Below are positions 1-11,529 of a DNA stretch of 64,000 nt, piece by piece (the first letter of the stretch is position 1; the number at the start of each line of letters is the position of its first letter). The notes under the pieces were generated by a model that was given only the letters and a program-made list of their open reading frames with translations, made no database searches and was not told where the DNA came from. A program made the position numbers and the translations under genes. The DNA comes from Ignelater luminosus (lineage: Eukaryota > Arthropoda > Insecta > Coleoptera > Elateridae), in the NCBI GenBank assembly GCA_011009095.1, contig VTPC01090907.1, positions 17,003 to 81,002 of the forward strand, in the 5' to 3' direction.

Positions 1-439
1 ATACTGTAAAAATTGGTTTTTGTTGTATGCAGTATGAAAAAGCATCAGCAGTTTTCATTTCTAATTTATTATTTCTTGTACGTTTTTCGAATACAAGAAT
101 AATAACAAATTATTTAAATTGTCATTAAATTAAAGATTAATGACAAATAAAATTGAAAAAAAAGTCTTGCTTGTAATGGGGTTCGATCTTGCATTTGAAG
201 AGCCCGTGCGGTTTAGCAAGCAGTAATAACCATCGAACCACGAAGGCAAGTCGCGTCGACTTTTCAGTTTTCGGCTTTTAAATTAATATTTTGCAAGTAA
301 TTAATGAATTTATAATTTCTGAAAAATTAGGATTGTTATTAAGGGTAATATTTTTGGACAGTACGTTAGAATATCTTATCTATCGATTTGAACTATTAAT
401 TTTACCGACTTTTATTCGAGAACGAACTATTTGGCATAT
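1..439. other. AT-rich noncoding flank
   Basis: No reading frame here resembles a known protein. The only structured segment is a tRNA-like stretch near 165-249, listed separately. The rest is AT-rich unique-looking DNA leading into LINE A. Confidence 0.5.
170..249 (-). repeat. Possible tRNA-derived SINE head
   Basis: Read on the minus strand, the segment starts GCCTTCGTGGTTCGATGG, like the 5' half of a tRNA with an A-box-like region. It ends near GATCGAACCCC, which resembles a Pol III B box. The acceptor and T stems do not pair properly, so this is not a functional tRNA gene. A degenerate SINE head fits better. The call rests on motif resemblance only; chance similarity is the alternative. 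Confidence 0.28.
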
Positions 440-471
440 TTCCGACTTCCCATAGTAATTCCCTATAGCAA

Positions 472-780
472 ATGTTAAAACGAACACGGTGTATAATAGA
501 AACAAAACCTTTGGATGAAAAAATAAACATATTAAGAAATAAAAATAAGCTAAGATGTGTTAAAGATAAGATAATATATATTAAAGATGACTTAACTAAG
601 AAAGTGGGAGAAATACAGAACAAAATAAAAAAGAGGGCAAATAGTGAGAAAAACAAAGAAAATAGAACCAGAATAGGATACAATAAATTGATAATAAATG
701 GAAAGGAATGAAAATGGGATCCAGAAGCAAACGACTCAAGAGAAATAAAAAAACTCAAAGCATAAAACGGCAAAAAACTA
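472..780 (+). pseudogene. LINE A ORF1 remnant
   Basis: A 79-codon frame (472-711) is rich in Lys, Asn and Glu and ends GYNKLIINGKE. It is followed, after a stop, by a Lys/Asp-containing tail. A hydrophobic GY-x-K-L-I-I-N-G-K end next to Trp/Trp-Asp is what I expect at the C-terminus of RTE-like ORF1 proteins, which bind nucleic acid in the retrotransposition particle. Its position directly upstream of the endonuclease supports the call. The N-terminal coiled coil is missing, so the fragment is 5'-truncated. Confidence 0.5.
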
Positions 781-929
781 AGAAGCGATGCAAGGACTGA
801 TACAACGATGAACAACATGGCGATGAATATGGGAAAGAGAATGGATAAAACAAATAAGGAAAAAACAAGAAAAGATTGTAGGAAAGAAGAGGAAGGAAAT
901 AGGACAAGGAAAAAAGATAAACAGTATAG

Positions 930-1400
930 AAAGATAAGAATAGGCACATGGAATTTAAGAAGTATTACAGGGAAAGAAGAGACTAAAAAGGAAGCGGCAT
1001 GAAACGAATACATAAAGGATACTGGTTATTCTGGGCAGGAATTGTTTGAGAAGTAACAAGAAGAAATAGACGTAGGCGGAGAAAATATAATGGCTATAGG
1101 AGATCTAAATGGAAGAATAGGAAACCAGAATGAAGGTTTAGAAGAATACTTAGGATAAGAAGGAGAACCAACTAAAAACAATAATGGAGAAAGAATAATA
1201 GAAATAAGCATGAAAATAATTTAGTGATATCAAATACGAGATTTAAGCATAAAGAAAACCATAAATTTACCAGGGACGAAGAAAGCAGGAAGGAGAAGTC
1301 CATTCTAGACTACTTTCTAATAAGTAAACATAAATGGAAAAATATACAAGGTGTAAAAGTAACAAGACAAGCAGAAATAGGAAGCGATATGAAATAATGA
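930..1400 (+). pseudogene. LINE A endonuclease domain, broken
   Basis: The start motif RIGTWNLRS at 942-968 is the conserved beginning of APE-type LINE endonucleases, which nick target DNA to prime reverse transcription. After an internal deletion the domain resumes with the catalytic-region motif IAIGDLNGRIGN near 1090-1125. It then continues with the block containing ILDYFLIS and AEIGSD near 1300-1390. Stops and at least two frame changes interrupt it. The part between GTWN and GDLN is much shorter than usual, so essential residues are lost. Confidence 0.7.
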
Positions 1401-1789
1401 AATATTACTCACAAAATTCAATGAATTGGAACCTATATACAAGACAGAAGAAAAATAGAAGAATTTCAAAAAGATTATACTAAATGCTGCAGTGGAGAGC
1501 TGTGGAAAAACGAAAATAACAAACAAAAAAATTAAAAGGACTGAATGGTGGAATACAGATATAAAATCAAAATTTAGAGAGGAAAAACATGCATGAACAA
1601 GATATTTAAGTACAAGGAAGACAGAAGACTACGAAAAATACAAAGAAATATGAAAAGAAGTAAAAACAGAGTTTAAGAAAGCGAAACAAGAATCGTGGAT
1701 GAAATTTGGTCAAAAGGTGACAGAAAACTACAGGGATAACCAGAAACTTTTTTACGGAACCCTAAAGCAACTTAGACAGAAAAAAAGAA

Positions 1790-2990
1790 TATAACACGAT
1801 GAATATAAGAGGAAAAGATGGTAATATAATCACAGAAGAAAACCAAATAATGGAAAGGTAGAGACAGTATTTTGAAAAACTAACAAAGTCGGAAATAACC
1901 ACGGAGGAGATAGACGATAATGAAGAAATAGAACAAATACAAGAAAAAGAAGTAATAGACGCCATACAAAAATTAAAATAAAGTATATGGGAGAAGAAGG
2001 AATAACACAACTTACAGAATTATTGAACGAAATAATGAAGACCACAAAAGTGCCAGATGAATGAAATGTAGGAATCATACTACCTATATACAAGAAAAAG
2101 GATAAAAGAGTCTGTGAGAATTATGGAGGAATAACGCTAACAAGTGTACCTGCAAAAGTATTTACAAGAATAATCGAAAACAGAATTAGGAACGAGATCG
2201 AAAATACAATAGAAGAGACCCAATGTGGATTTAGAAGTGGGAGAAGCACACACGGCCTAATATTTACGATAAGACAAATAAGGGGAAAAATTAGAAATAA
2301 AAACAGAGAGATACATGTGTGCTTTATTGACTTAGAAAAAGCATTCGATAGCATAAGAAGAGAAGATATATGGAAAGCACTAGAAAGAAAAGGTATAGAT
2401 AAAAGGAATATTGAAGTAATAAAATCAATGTACAAAAATAACAGCAACACAGTTAGAACCAACAATGAAGAATCAAAAAAATTTGAAACAAAGATAGAAG
2501 TTAAACAAGGATGTGTGTTCAGCCCTCTTTTATTCTCAGTAGTATTAGACGAAACAATAAAAGAAACAAAGAAAAAGGTGAAGACATTAAAATTGAGATA
2601 TTGGCAAATGGAACAAATAAAAATAAACAAACTTATGTTTGCAGATGATATGGCTATAATGGCAAATACAGAAAATAATCTACAGCACAATGTAGAAGTG
2701 TTAGAACAAGAGTTGAAGAAAATAAACATGAAGATAAATATAGAGAAAACAAAAAGCATGATAATGTCAAAATAAAATAAATCACATAATATACGACTAC
2801 TAGGAAAACAAATAGAACAAGTAAAAAATTTTAAATATTTGGAATCAATATACAAAGGTAATGGAAAAATAGACAAGGAAATCAACGATAGAATGGAAAA
2901 CACAGCAAGGATGTTTAATATGATAAAGACGACATTTTTAGGGAAGAAAGAGATACCCAGTAAAATATAAACCGAAGGATGAAAGAAAAG
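1790..2990 (+). pseudogene. LINE A reverse transcriptase
   Basis: The linker region (RGKDGNIITEE, then RWRQYFEKLT) begins near 1800 and leads into RT fingers near 2010-2340. That part carries a one-base W-to-stop change at the usual DEW position and the motif QCGFRSGRST. The longest open piece, 2317-2775, has FIDLEKAFDSI (RT motif A), KQGCVFSPLLFS (motif B) and FADDMAIMA (motif C, FADD at 2638-2649). The two catalytic Asp of FADD are intact in this fragment. Upstream stops and the missing C-terminus make the gene nonfunctional. Confidence 0.9.
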
Positions 2991-5900
2991 AACAAACGTA
3001 CCCCCAAAATCTTTGAGGCTTTCCAAAACAGTGAAATTGCTCCAGAGCTACATTCATTTAACATTGAAAATATCAAAAGAGTCGAAAAGTCATTAACACC
3101 GCCTTGTCACTTATCAGTATATTAATTATGGGATTTTATAAGGCTTATATTAAAGAATACTGTACTTGGGACTAATTAAGCTTTGAGCAAGCGATAAGAA
3201 CATAAAATCGAAACTTACAATCGAATTAATTTTACCTAATAGAGCCTATAGATAACAGAGATAAAGTTTTTCAAAGACCACACCTGAAAGTTGTTTTCCA
3301 AATAAGCATGAGCTGGGGATTTATATTGCGCGTCGCATGCTAATTTGTATAAGGAATCAAATGCCTTCAAATTCCTCAATCAAAGACGATAGATTCAAAG
3401 TGAACCAAGTAAAGATAACAAAACTAAATAAACCCCAACAGGGATCAATAAAAAAAAGGAATAGCTGTGTTAAATGTTATGTTTTCTGTCAGGCTAGCAT
3501 TATACAACAGTTATACTACTAAACGACGTGAAGGAAAGTAGGTAGGCAAAATAAGTTTTTTGGTTTACTTCCCGTCTCTGTCTGAAACAATCGAAAGCAA
3601 CTGACAAAGCATTCAAAATTCTACAAAGTTGTGTGTTTCAATCTTTATAAAGTTTTCACCTGTTGTACACATTGTTTAAGAATGCCCAGATTTGCAATCA
3701 ATGAAAAACTGAATATTGTTATTGCGAAGTTCGTAAATCATATAAAATTTAATTTGAAAGATTCCATATTTGAAATTAATTTTTCATTACCTATAATTGT
3801 TTGTGAATAAAGCTAAAAACAACAACGGTTGATCTTTTTAAAAATTATTTCTATAACACCAATGTATTTCACGGAAGAAAAAGAAATTTTACGTGAAAAC
3901 TACTTGTCAGCTTGTAATAGGATAGTAGAAATATAGAAGCAGCCTTGACACAGACAAAATGCTCCTTGTGACAAAAATTAAAGGCGACCGTTTCGAAATA
4001 AATTTCTCTCAATTCGCATTCTTCTCATTCATCTCTTCCCGAAACACATTCATTATTTTATTTACATTCCGAATGATTCAGAAATAGCAAACACTGAAAA
4101 AAAGAAGAGGAAGAATGTCAACTTTACCCACTGCTAATCCCGGACAAATCACAAAATTCTCGTTTCAGAAAGAAGCGTTTGTTTCCAAGTTTCATTTTGA
4201 TGGATAGACTGACTCCTTTCCGTCAGTTTTATATAAAGAAGGAGAAATTCTTGATATTGAATTTAGTCTATCGTTTTATTTCTTGGTTTTCAACGTTCAC
4301 CATATTAAAGTATTCGAATTCTTATTTTTATTTGAAAATCAAAATTTGAATTTATGAGCTATTATTGTTGAGATAAATTAACAACAGAAGAAAAATATTT
4401 AAAAAAAAAAGGAAATATTGCATTTTTTGACAATCTTTTCCATATTTGACATATTCTTCCGACTTCTTATGAGATCAGATCTTTGGGATTTGGTTTAAGC
4501 TGTCAGAAAATGCCCGTCACGAATTTGTTATTTTGTTTCAAGATTTTATTTTTCCTCCCTACGAAGAATGCGTAGGCTTTAAATTTGAATTTTATTTATT
4601 TCGAATCTGATTATATTTAGTTACATTTATCTAGATAGACGCTCGGAAATTTAATCATCTTCCTTTTCTTGGGGTTTTAATAAAAAATGCTTATTGAATT
4701 TTTAGAAATCATCGAGTCTATACACGCAGGGAATTGTACGAGGTTTCTAAGTTTAATGTAACTGTAGGGTATCTTGGAAACTAGAATAGTTAGACAAAAA
4801 CTAAATTAACTGGATTATGGTTTTGTTTGTGAGTTACAAAAAAATACTCTTTCTTCAAAATTCTCATAGGCGGATGTATATCGGTTTATCTGAGAAAATA
4901 GAAAAAAAAATTCAAAAGCTTTTTATGAGGCTTTAATGTATAGAATAAAATTTTATTTTATTGTAGAATTCTCATTCTGTCAGCTTTCGGAATATTATAC
5001 ACCACCGTATGTAAACGTTAAAAACTGTATTACAGCAATATAAATGCAATAAGAAAAAACATCGCTGCTGTGGGCATAACGAGCCTGAAACTGCAATTTC
5101 GAAATGGTAACGCAACATATTTGCATGATTCCATTTTTTTTTCATTTTATAATAAGAATCTTTGAAATAAAATTCGTTTCATTTGGCGTCCTTTGATTCA
5201 GCTCTTCCAAAAAATTGATTTTTCGTGATCTATTGTTTTTGAACTGACTAATATAGAACACCTTGCAAGGCTTTAGACAGGTGTACAATTCTGAAACATA
5301 CATACACAACATAAAATAGTTGCAATGTTCCAACAGTTTTAATTTCGAACATTATAGTTAAGATGAAGATGAAAATTTGTGGCATAGATAGTATTTGTTA
5401 TTTCCAATAACATACTAGTCATCATCGTATTCTTCATATAAGAAATGCTAACTTATGTCAAATAGTGCTAGATTGTATGAACAGGATCTGCATAAGTTTC
5501 TATATGCATCTGAATTTCGAAAAGACAACGGCAGCTTCCGGTACTGCGTATCGCAGTGCGTGGCCCTGTGAGGCTATTCTCCTGTGCGTAGTACTGTGTG
5601 GAAGATACCGCTACTCTCACAATCTACTGTGTCGTTATTGTGGTAGGCATTTATAAACTCTCACTCACTGCAGTGGACTACTGCCGTCTCACGATCTCAT
5701 TTACACGAGGACCCCTCCAAAAAACACTCTAGATTGTCCGTTCGTTACTGTAAATGTTTATTATAGAATTTTTTGATGTTTTGCTTCTAAGGAGATTTTT
5801 TTGCCTTTTAATAATTCTTTCTTTTTAATAAATAAATGGTTGTATGTTTACCAAGATTTTGAGCTGTTTTCTTTTATAATAATTGAATATTGAATTTCAG

Positions 5901-6309
5901 ACCCTTGACTTAGTTGCATTGGCACAGAGAGGGTTTGGTGCTTGATCCCTATAGGAAATGTTCTCAATATTAGTCTACGCAAGTTTATATTTATCATACC
6001 ACACAATACTGTTCTTATGCAGTAAGAGAGGGATTCGGGATACACCTATGGTCAAAACCGAAAGAGTCCCTAAGGGGCACCATCTCAAAATTATTTGTGC
6101 TTGGAGTTGCTTAAAGTCGAAGATGGGTGAGGTTCAAACTAAAATCTATAGTTATCTGAAATTAGAATAAAATCAAGATTTTAGGGTAAAATAGTGCGCC
6201 AAACTAAATTTGAACTAGAAGTACTAAAACCAAACAGTTGCAAAGCTCATCAAGGCAGGAAAGAAAACTCGTGCCCTGAGATTCCGGTTTACTTCTCTGA
6301 TTCCACCGG
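2991..6309. other. Noncoding stretch, no gene recognised
   Basis: AT-rich DNA with only short open frames, none resembling a protein family I know. A GC-richer patch at about 5525-5710 contains short palindromic words such as GCGTATCGCAGTGCG but no recognisable terminus or coding potential. Near 5930-6230 some phrases faintly resemble the repeat at 33.2/54.0 kb, too weakly to annotate. Confidence 0.5.
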
Positions 6310-6790
6310 TCGGGTTTTCTAGTCGGGCCTTTACGCCGCCCACGTCAAACTTCGAATTCGAGTCGAGCCCAGACTCAATTTAAAAATTTATCGGGCTTCT
6401 TAGGCCTACCTTTGGTCAATCGGGCCGTTCGGTCTTGTCGAGCTTTTGGAACCTGTCGGACCTCTCGGACCTGTCGCGTCGTTTGGACATGTCAAGCTTT
6501 TTGTACTTTTCGGCGTTTCAAGCTTGTTGAATCTGTCACACCGTTTGGGCCTCTTGGGCCTTTTGGACTTTTTGGCCCTTCGGGTCTATCGGATCGTTTG
6601 GATCTCTCGGCTCTATGAAATCTCCAGGGCCTATCAAACCATACGGTTCTGTCAGGCCTTTCAAGCCTATCGGGTCTTTTAGACCATTCGGGCCGTCAGG
6701 CCTTTTGAACTTCTCGACCCTTCGAGTTTTTCTCTCGGGCTGTTCGAGTCTCTCGGGACGATCAAAAAGTAACTGAGTTTTCTTCGAACC
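6310..6790. repeat. Degenerate 9-nt-periodic repeat field
   Basis: Words such as TCGGGCCTTT, GTCGGACCT, TTGGGCCTTTTGG and TCGGGTCTTT recur about every 9-10 bases. On the minus strand the period reads as a pseudo-collagen Gly-X-Y pattern, for example GPNGLKDPIGLKG within 6536-6799, with Gly often changed to Asp or Glu. Plus-strand frames show similar low-complexity Leu/Gly/Phe strings. Because several frames are open and repetitive, I read this as an expanded nucleotide repeat and not as a collagen gene. Related words recur near 13.8-14.2 kb. Confidence 0.7.
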
Positions 6791-7354
6791 GTAAACCAAA
6801 TCAGTTTATCGGATGGCATTTCTTCGGTATTGTTTCAGATTTCTCTGTCAATAGTTACTTGGAAGTTTTTATCCAGATGTGTTGCTGGGGTAGCATAGTC
6901 TGATTTCATTTTAAAGATAGAGTCGCCAATCCCTTTCCAAATGCAGTCCTGGCCTGAGTCTGTAGTTCTCAGGATTATTGCATTCTGGAGTTTGTGCAGA
7001 GATCTCCTTGCATGATCCGGAAGTTCCGTGCGTGTTACCGAAGTTACTGCTCTGCTATAATGTAGGTTTATATATAGACACATTTATTATTGGATTTTTT
7101 CTTGATTTTTTGGTTCTGGAAGGTCAGTCTTTGTTGCTCTCAAAGAACCTTGAATTTCAGATTTTTGATTATTTTACTCGCTTGCCTGTCCGTATTGATT
7201 TTTCGATTAGGTATTCCTGTGTAGATGAGTGGATTTGCGAGGCAGATGCGGTCTTTTTGTTGTCACGGACTAGGTCAACTTCGTGCTTTGCTTTGTTTTA
7301 ATTTTTAACCTTCTGAAAGTATTAAGTTATCATTAAACTTGAATCACGTATCCA

Positions 7355-8300
7355 GTTGAAGCCGTCAATGGCGGCTTACCATCGCACTTAGCTTGTTCCA
7401 TCTACGCCGCTTTCGGCGGCTACACCTTAACCTCGCCTTGAACCCTGTTATTAATCATAGAAGTAAAAGAGAGGTGAGAGAGTTATAACTTTAAATTATT
7501 CATTTGTTACCTTTGAAAACAGTAACATCTCCGCTTGAGCATACTATGTCTTAAATGAACGCTTTTTTCCGGCTTCGCAAAGCTAAGAAATTGCTACGTG
7601 CTGTATTTTGTTCTTTTCGCTTTCTTAAGGTAGATTACTATGAATCTAGAGATGGAGTTTTTGCTAAAGGCCCTTCGGTTTCACTTTATTCAACAACATC
7701 GCCTTAGGCGATAACACTTTAAGTTCGTTTTGAACCCTCTTGTCTATCGTAAAACCAAAAAAGAGCTATAACTTTAATAATATAAAATCTGTTCTTACAA
7801 GCTTTATAAATTTTCAAATTCCGAGCACGCTGTGGTGTAACGCACATTCTTGCGCCGCTTCGCGGCTTTTTCGCATATTCACCCATAGGACTCCTACGTT
7901 GACTTCTCATTCTTCTACATTTTAATTTTATTAAACTAAGCTATCTTGGATCCAATATTGTGTTTACATTTGACGGCGGCTTAAAGTTACGCGCCTCTCT
8001 CCTCAACAACGCCGCCTTTGGAGGTTTCATATCTTTTTGTTTGTTGTAAGAATAAGTCGCCTTACGTACTTTAATATTCAGCGTTTGCTAGAATCTTAAA
8101 AATAATAAAATCGTTTCCATAAGCTTTACTTGATCTTCGAACACTATCCTCTGTGTGCGCTAAGCAAAATCATTACCCGCTTCGGGATTTCACTTCTTAC
8201 TGTTCTTCAATTTTTCTAGGATCTAGATTCACGCTTTATGTTCCCATTTGAGGCCATGTGTGTAGGGCGCCTATCATCGCACTTAATATTTTTCAACTGT
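7355..8300. repeat. Degenerate tandem-like units with GC-rich hairpins
   Basis: Three diverged units can be followed by shared phrases: an AGTTATAACTTTAA-type start near 7485, AGCTATAACTTTAATAAT near 7761 and AATAATAAAATCGTTTCC near 8100. Spacing is therefore about 280-340 bp. Short GC-rich inverted repeats stand out from the AT-rich background at 7361-7375, 7406-7420, 7698-7712, 7854-7866 and 8176-8187. No coding potential is visible. It may be a decayed satellite. Confidence 0.5.
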
Positions 8301-8429
8301 CGCTAAAAGTAACACTCTTGAACCGTTGAATAGTATCTTCTGAGACGCCGCGCTCTCAATCCTCAGCTTGTAGGTTCGTCACATGATCTTGCAGAAAATG
8401 TAGTTATTACACTACGGTACAGTTCGGGC

Positions 8430-9210
8430 CCTTGCCCAAAGTAAAATTAGGGACATAGAACCTGCAAGGATTAAATGAAGATGAAGCTAAGGAGCTCTAA
8501 AAAACCTAGTTAAGGAAGCCAAGAGGTATAACCTAAATATTATTTTAGCAATTTAGTAGTGATATTATAAAATTGGAAGATTATGTAATATATAAGAGCG
8601 AAACACAAAGTAAAAAATATCATGGGATTTTTAATTAATATGAAATTACAGAACTCAGTAAAAAGATTTACAACAATATCAGACCGCCTGTGTAAGATAC
8701 AAATGAATATCATGCAAGAGAAGGTAATGATAGTAAACATCCCCGCACCAACAGAAGAAAAAGAAGAAGAGGTTAAGGTGGAATTTTACGAGAATTTAGA
8801 AATTATAACAAACACCACCAGAAGTCACTTAAAAATAGTACTTGGTGACGCTAACGCGAAAATGGGAAAAGAAGAGATTTACAAAATGATAACGGGAGGT
8901 AAGAGTAAACAATTACTCTCCAACGATAATGGAATTAGATTATTAATCAATCTCGCTATGGAAAATAAGATGAAAATCATGAGCATTCTCTTTAAAAGGA
9001 AGAAGGTACTTGGATAATATCAGGGACAAACGAAACCAATCGGATAGATCACGTGCTAATTGGGGATAACCATTACAGGAAAATAATAAAAGTCAGAACA
9101 TTTCGTGAAGCAGGCGCTAATTCGGATCACTTCCTAGTTGCAGCACAGACAAGAATTGAAAAACCAAAAGTACGCCTAGAAAAACAAGGAAAAAGACTTC
9201 TGAGGTATGA
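8430..9210 (+). pseudogene. LINE B endonuclease domain
   Basis: The domain reads NLVKEAKRYNLNI near 8500, then a fragment at 8622-9017 with SDRLCKIQM and the catalytic-region motif LGDANAKMGKE, where most relatives have GDFNA. It continues with RIDHVLIGDN and GANSDHFLVAAQTRI near 9040-9160. The SDH motif near the end is the conserved catalytic His region of APE-type endonucleases. A stop replaces Trp in the initial GTWN motif and a frameshift lies between 9017 and 9053, so the enzyme cannot be made intact. Confidence 0.75.
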
Positions 9211-9619
9211 GATGAAAGAGAAGATATTTCGCGAAGATAAAGAGAAAAAATACGCAAAGAAGAGTGTTCAATGTAAAGACAAGAAGATGAAATAGAACAA
9301 CAATGGAATAAAATAGAGAGCGCGATAAACAAAGCAACGGATAAAACACTAAGTAAACGAATAGCTCAAAAGAAAAGGAGTGGCTCGATAATACATGTAT
9401 CAAAGAAATAGTAAAGGAAAAATAACTAAGATTGAGATACTTACAAACAGGGAAAGAAGAGGATAAAAGAAGGTATAGAAAACAAAGAAGGCAAACTAAG
9501 ACAGTATGTAGAAATAAAAGAACGACAGTTACAAAGAGAAAAAATAACAGAAATAGAAGAGAAAGATATTAAAACTTTTATAAAGATACAAAAGAAATAG
9601 ATAGAGGATACTAACCTAG

Positions 9620-11261
9620 AAGAATTTATATGAAGGATAGAGAACAAGAAGAAAAGATGCTGAGATGGAAACAATATTTTGAAGACTTGTTATATGAAGG
9701 AGCAACAAACAACCAACAACAGATGGAAGAAGAGGCAGAAATAGAATACAGGATGAATGAAGATGTTGAGATACCGGAGGAAGAAGAAATACATAAACTG
9801 ATAGTAAGCTTGGAAAATAAAAGCTCGGGAAGAAATCAAATAACGGCAGAAAATATAAAATATATGGTGAGAAGTTAGAAAAAGAAGTAGTAGATTTAAT
9901 AAAAAACATATGGGCACAAGAACAAATGCCAGAAAATTGGAAAAGAGCGATAATCTTGCCGGAACGGAGACATTCTAGAGTGCTCCAGTTATCGTGGAAT
10001 TGCGTTGTTGGATGTTACCTATAAAGTAGTAGCTAGTTTATTAAAGAAAAAAATAGATAATCGAGCAGAGAAGTTACTTGGCTTATACCAGTGTGGCAGA
10101 TCCACTACAGATCAAATTTTTTATGTTGAAACAAATACTGATCCAAAGATACGAATACGACCTATCAACGTTCAAATTATTTATAGACTTTAAAGTCGTA
10201 TATGACTCAGTTAAAAAAAATTGTTGAACACCTTGAAGAGCTTCAAGATACCAAATAAGCTGGTTAATCTAGTTTAAATGACATTAGCTCAAACAATAAA
10301 TAGCGTTAGGGTAGATGGGAAGGAATCCAGTGAGTTCGAAGTGGTACGGAGATTAAGTCAAGCAGGCCCGCTATCGACTCTACTCTACCTGGTATTAGAG
10401 GAAATAGTCAAGAAGTGTGGAATTAATAGGCATGAGACAATGTATACGAAAAGTCATCACTGTTTGGCATATGCGGATGATGTAGTGCTGATAGCAAATA
10501 GCCAAAAGGAACCGAAAAGGATAGCTGCAAGACTGATTGATGAAGCTGAGAAAATGGGACTAAAAGTTAATAGAACGAAGAGAGAATATATGCGGTTAAA
10601 AAATAAAACATCACGATAATCAATCTAGAAATTTGGCAGTTCATACAAAACAGGAGGACAAATCATCTTCAACGAAGTGACTAGTTATATCCATCTTGGT
10701 GTGTGGATTACTGACAAACGTGAAAAAGGGCCGGAAGTAGACTATGAGCTAATGAAAAGTAACAGATGTGTAGGAGGACTAAACAAAATACAAAAAAGCA
10801 AAGATCTATTATGGAGAACGAAGACAAGGATTTATAAAACGGCGATAAGGCCAACACTTCTCTATTACAATTAAACGAGTGTGATGCCAAAAAAAACAAG
10901 CTAAAATAGAAGTGTAGGAAAGAAGGTGCTACGAAAAATCTATGAAGGAAAACAGACAAATGATGGTTGGGAAAAAAGGTCAAATAAAGATATGTACGAA
11001 CTGTTTAATGAGCCCCTAATTGATGCGATGGTGAAGTCAAGAAGACTGCAATGGGTTGGGCATGTAGAACGGATGGAAAGCACAAGAAATATTAAAGACA
11101 TAGCATGGAGAACCCCCGAAGTAAAAAAAGGGAGGAGAAGACCGAGAAGAAATTGGAGGCAAACTGTAATAGAAGATGTCAGAGAAAAGCGTATAATAAA
11201 CTGGAAGGAAAAACCTAAACCGAGAAAAATGGAAAAAGGAAATGAAAGAATAACATTCTAG
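9620..11261 (+). pseudogene. LINE B reverse transcriptase and C-terminal domain
   Basis: The linker (MLRWKQYFEDLL, EEEIHKLIVSLENKSSG) starts near 9655. RT follows with QCGRSTTDQIF near 10090-10120, a damaged motif A around 10180-10210, AGPLSTLLYLVLE, and motif C LAYADDVVLIA with YADD at 10470-10481. Downstream come YIHLGVWIT (10686 onward), RTKTRIYKTAIRPTLLY and the C-terminal block RLQWVGHVERM with the basic tail RRRPRRNWRQ (10926-11261). The order is that of LINE ORF2. At least four frame changes and several stops show decay. Confidence 0.88.
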
Positions 11262-11300
11262 GCTATAGGCCTCGATATAGCTATCCCCAAGAAAACGAAG

Positions 11301-11529
11301 TTTTGAGAGCAAGGTTTTTTAATGAATTTCTCTCCAAGCGAGGATGTGGTTAGGTTAGTAGTAGTGAAAAGTTCATTTTTTTAATGAATTCGCCCATGTT
11401 TGCGCGGGGTCAATGCTATCCAGATGATTTAGGGAAATTGGGTTGTGGTACTGTCGGTTGGTACGCTGTCGGAGAGTAGCAGGAACGTAGGCGCGATATT
11501 ATAGTGTCATGGTTGTCGTTTTGCTAGTG
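11301..11529. other. Junction between LINE B 3' end and mariner relic
   Basis: About 230 bases with no coding match. The sequence is mixed-composition and may contain the LINE B 3' UTR and the mariner terminus. I see no clear TIR or poly-A. Confidence 0.4.

Larger units (their letters stand above)
440..2990 (+). mobile_element. LINE A, degenerate APE-type non-LTR retrotransposon (RTE-like)
   Basis: The three expected blocks occur in order on the plus strand: ORF1 remnant, apurinic-type endonuclease, then reverse transcriptase. Frames change several times and in-frame stops are common, so the copy is dead. It is truncated shortly after the RT, near 2990, where similarity to the usual C-terminal region stops. 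The A-rich sense strand matches LINEs B-D in this window. RTE-like is my best clade guess from the protein motifs, not the result of a tree. Confidence 0.85.
8430..11300 (+). mobile_element. LINE B, degenerate APE-type non-LTR retrotransposon
   Basis: This plus-strand element begins with a LINE endonuclease (GT-stop-NLQGL near 8448, with Trp of GTWN replaced by a stop). It continues through endonuclease, linker, RT and the C-terminal region ending at 11261. It retains more of its 3' half than LINE A. Multiple stops and frameshifts separate the open pieces. No poly-A tail or target duplication is clear. A mariner relic follows immediately at 11.5 kb. Confidence 0.87.

Noticed and set aside
170-249. 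Functional tRNA gene
   Set aside because: A- and B-box-like words exist, but acceptor and T stems do not pair.
402-1013. 203-codon minus-strand frame and other long Phe/Ser/Leu-rich minus frames over LINE A and B
   Set aside because: They are antisense shadows of the A-rich LINE coding strand; the plus strand carries endonuclease and RT motifs in order.
2121-3026. 301-codon minus-strand frame, the longest open frame in the window
   Set aside because: It lies fully antisense to the LINE A RT, is extremely Phe/Ser/Leu-rich and has no motif. Its length comes from few stop-complement codons in A-rich DNA.
6536-6799. Collagen-like protein on the minus strand
   Set aside because: Gly-X-Y is imperfect, both strands are open and repetitive, and the pattern follows a 9-nt DNA period.
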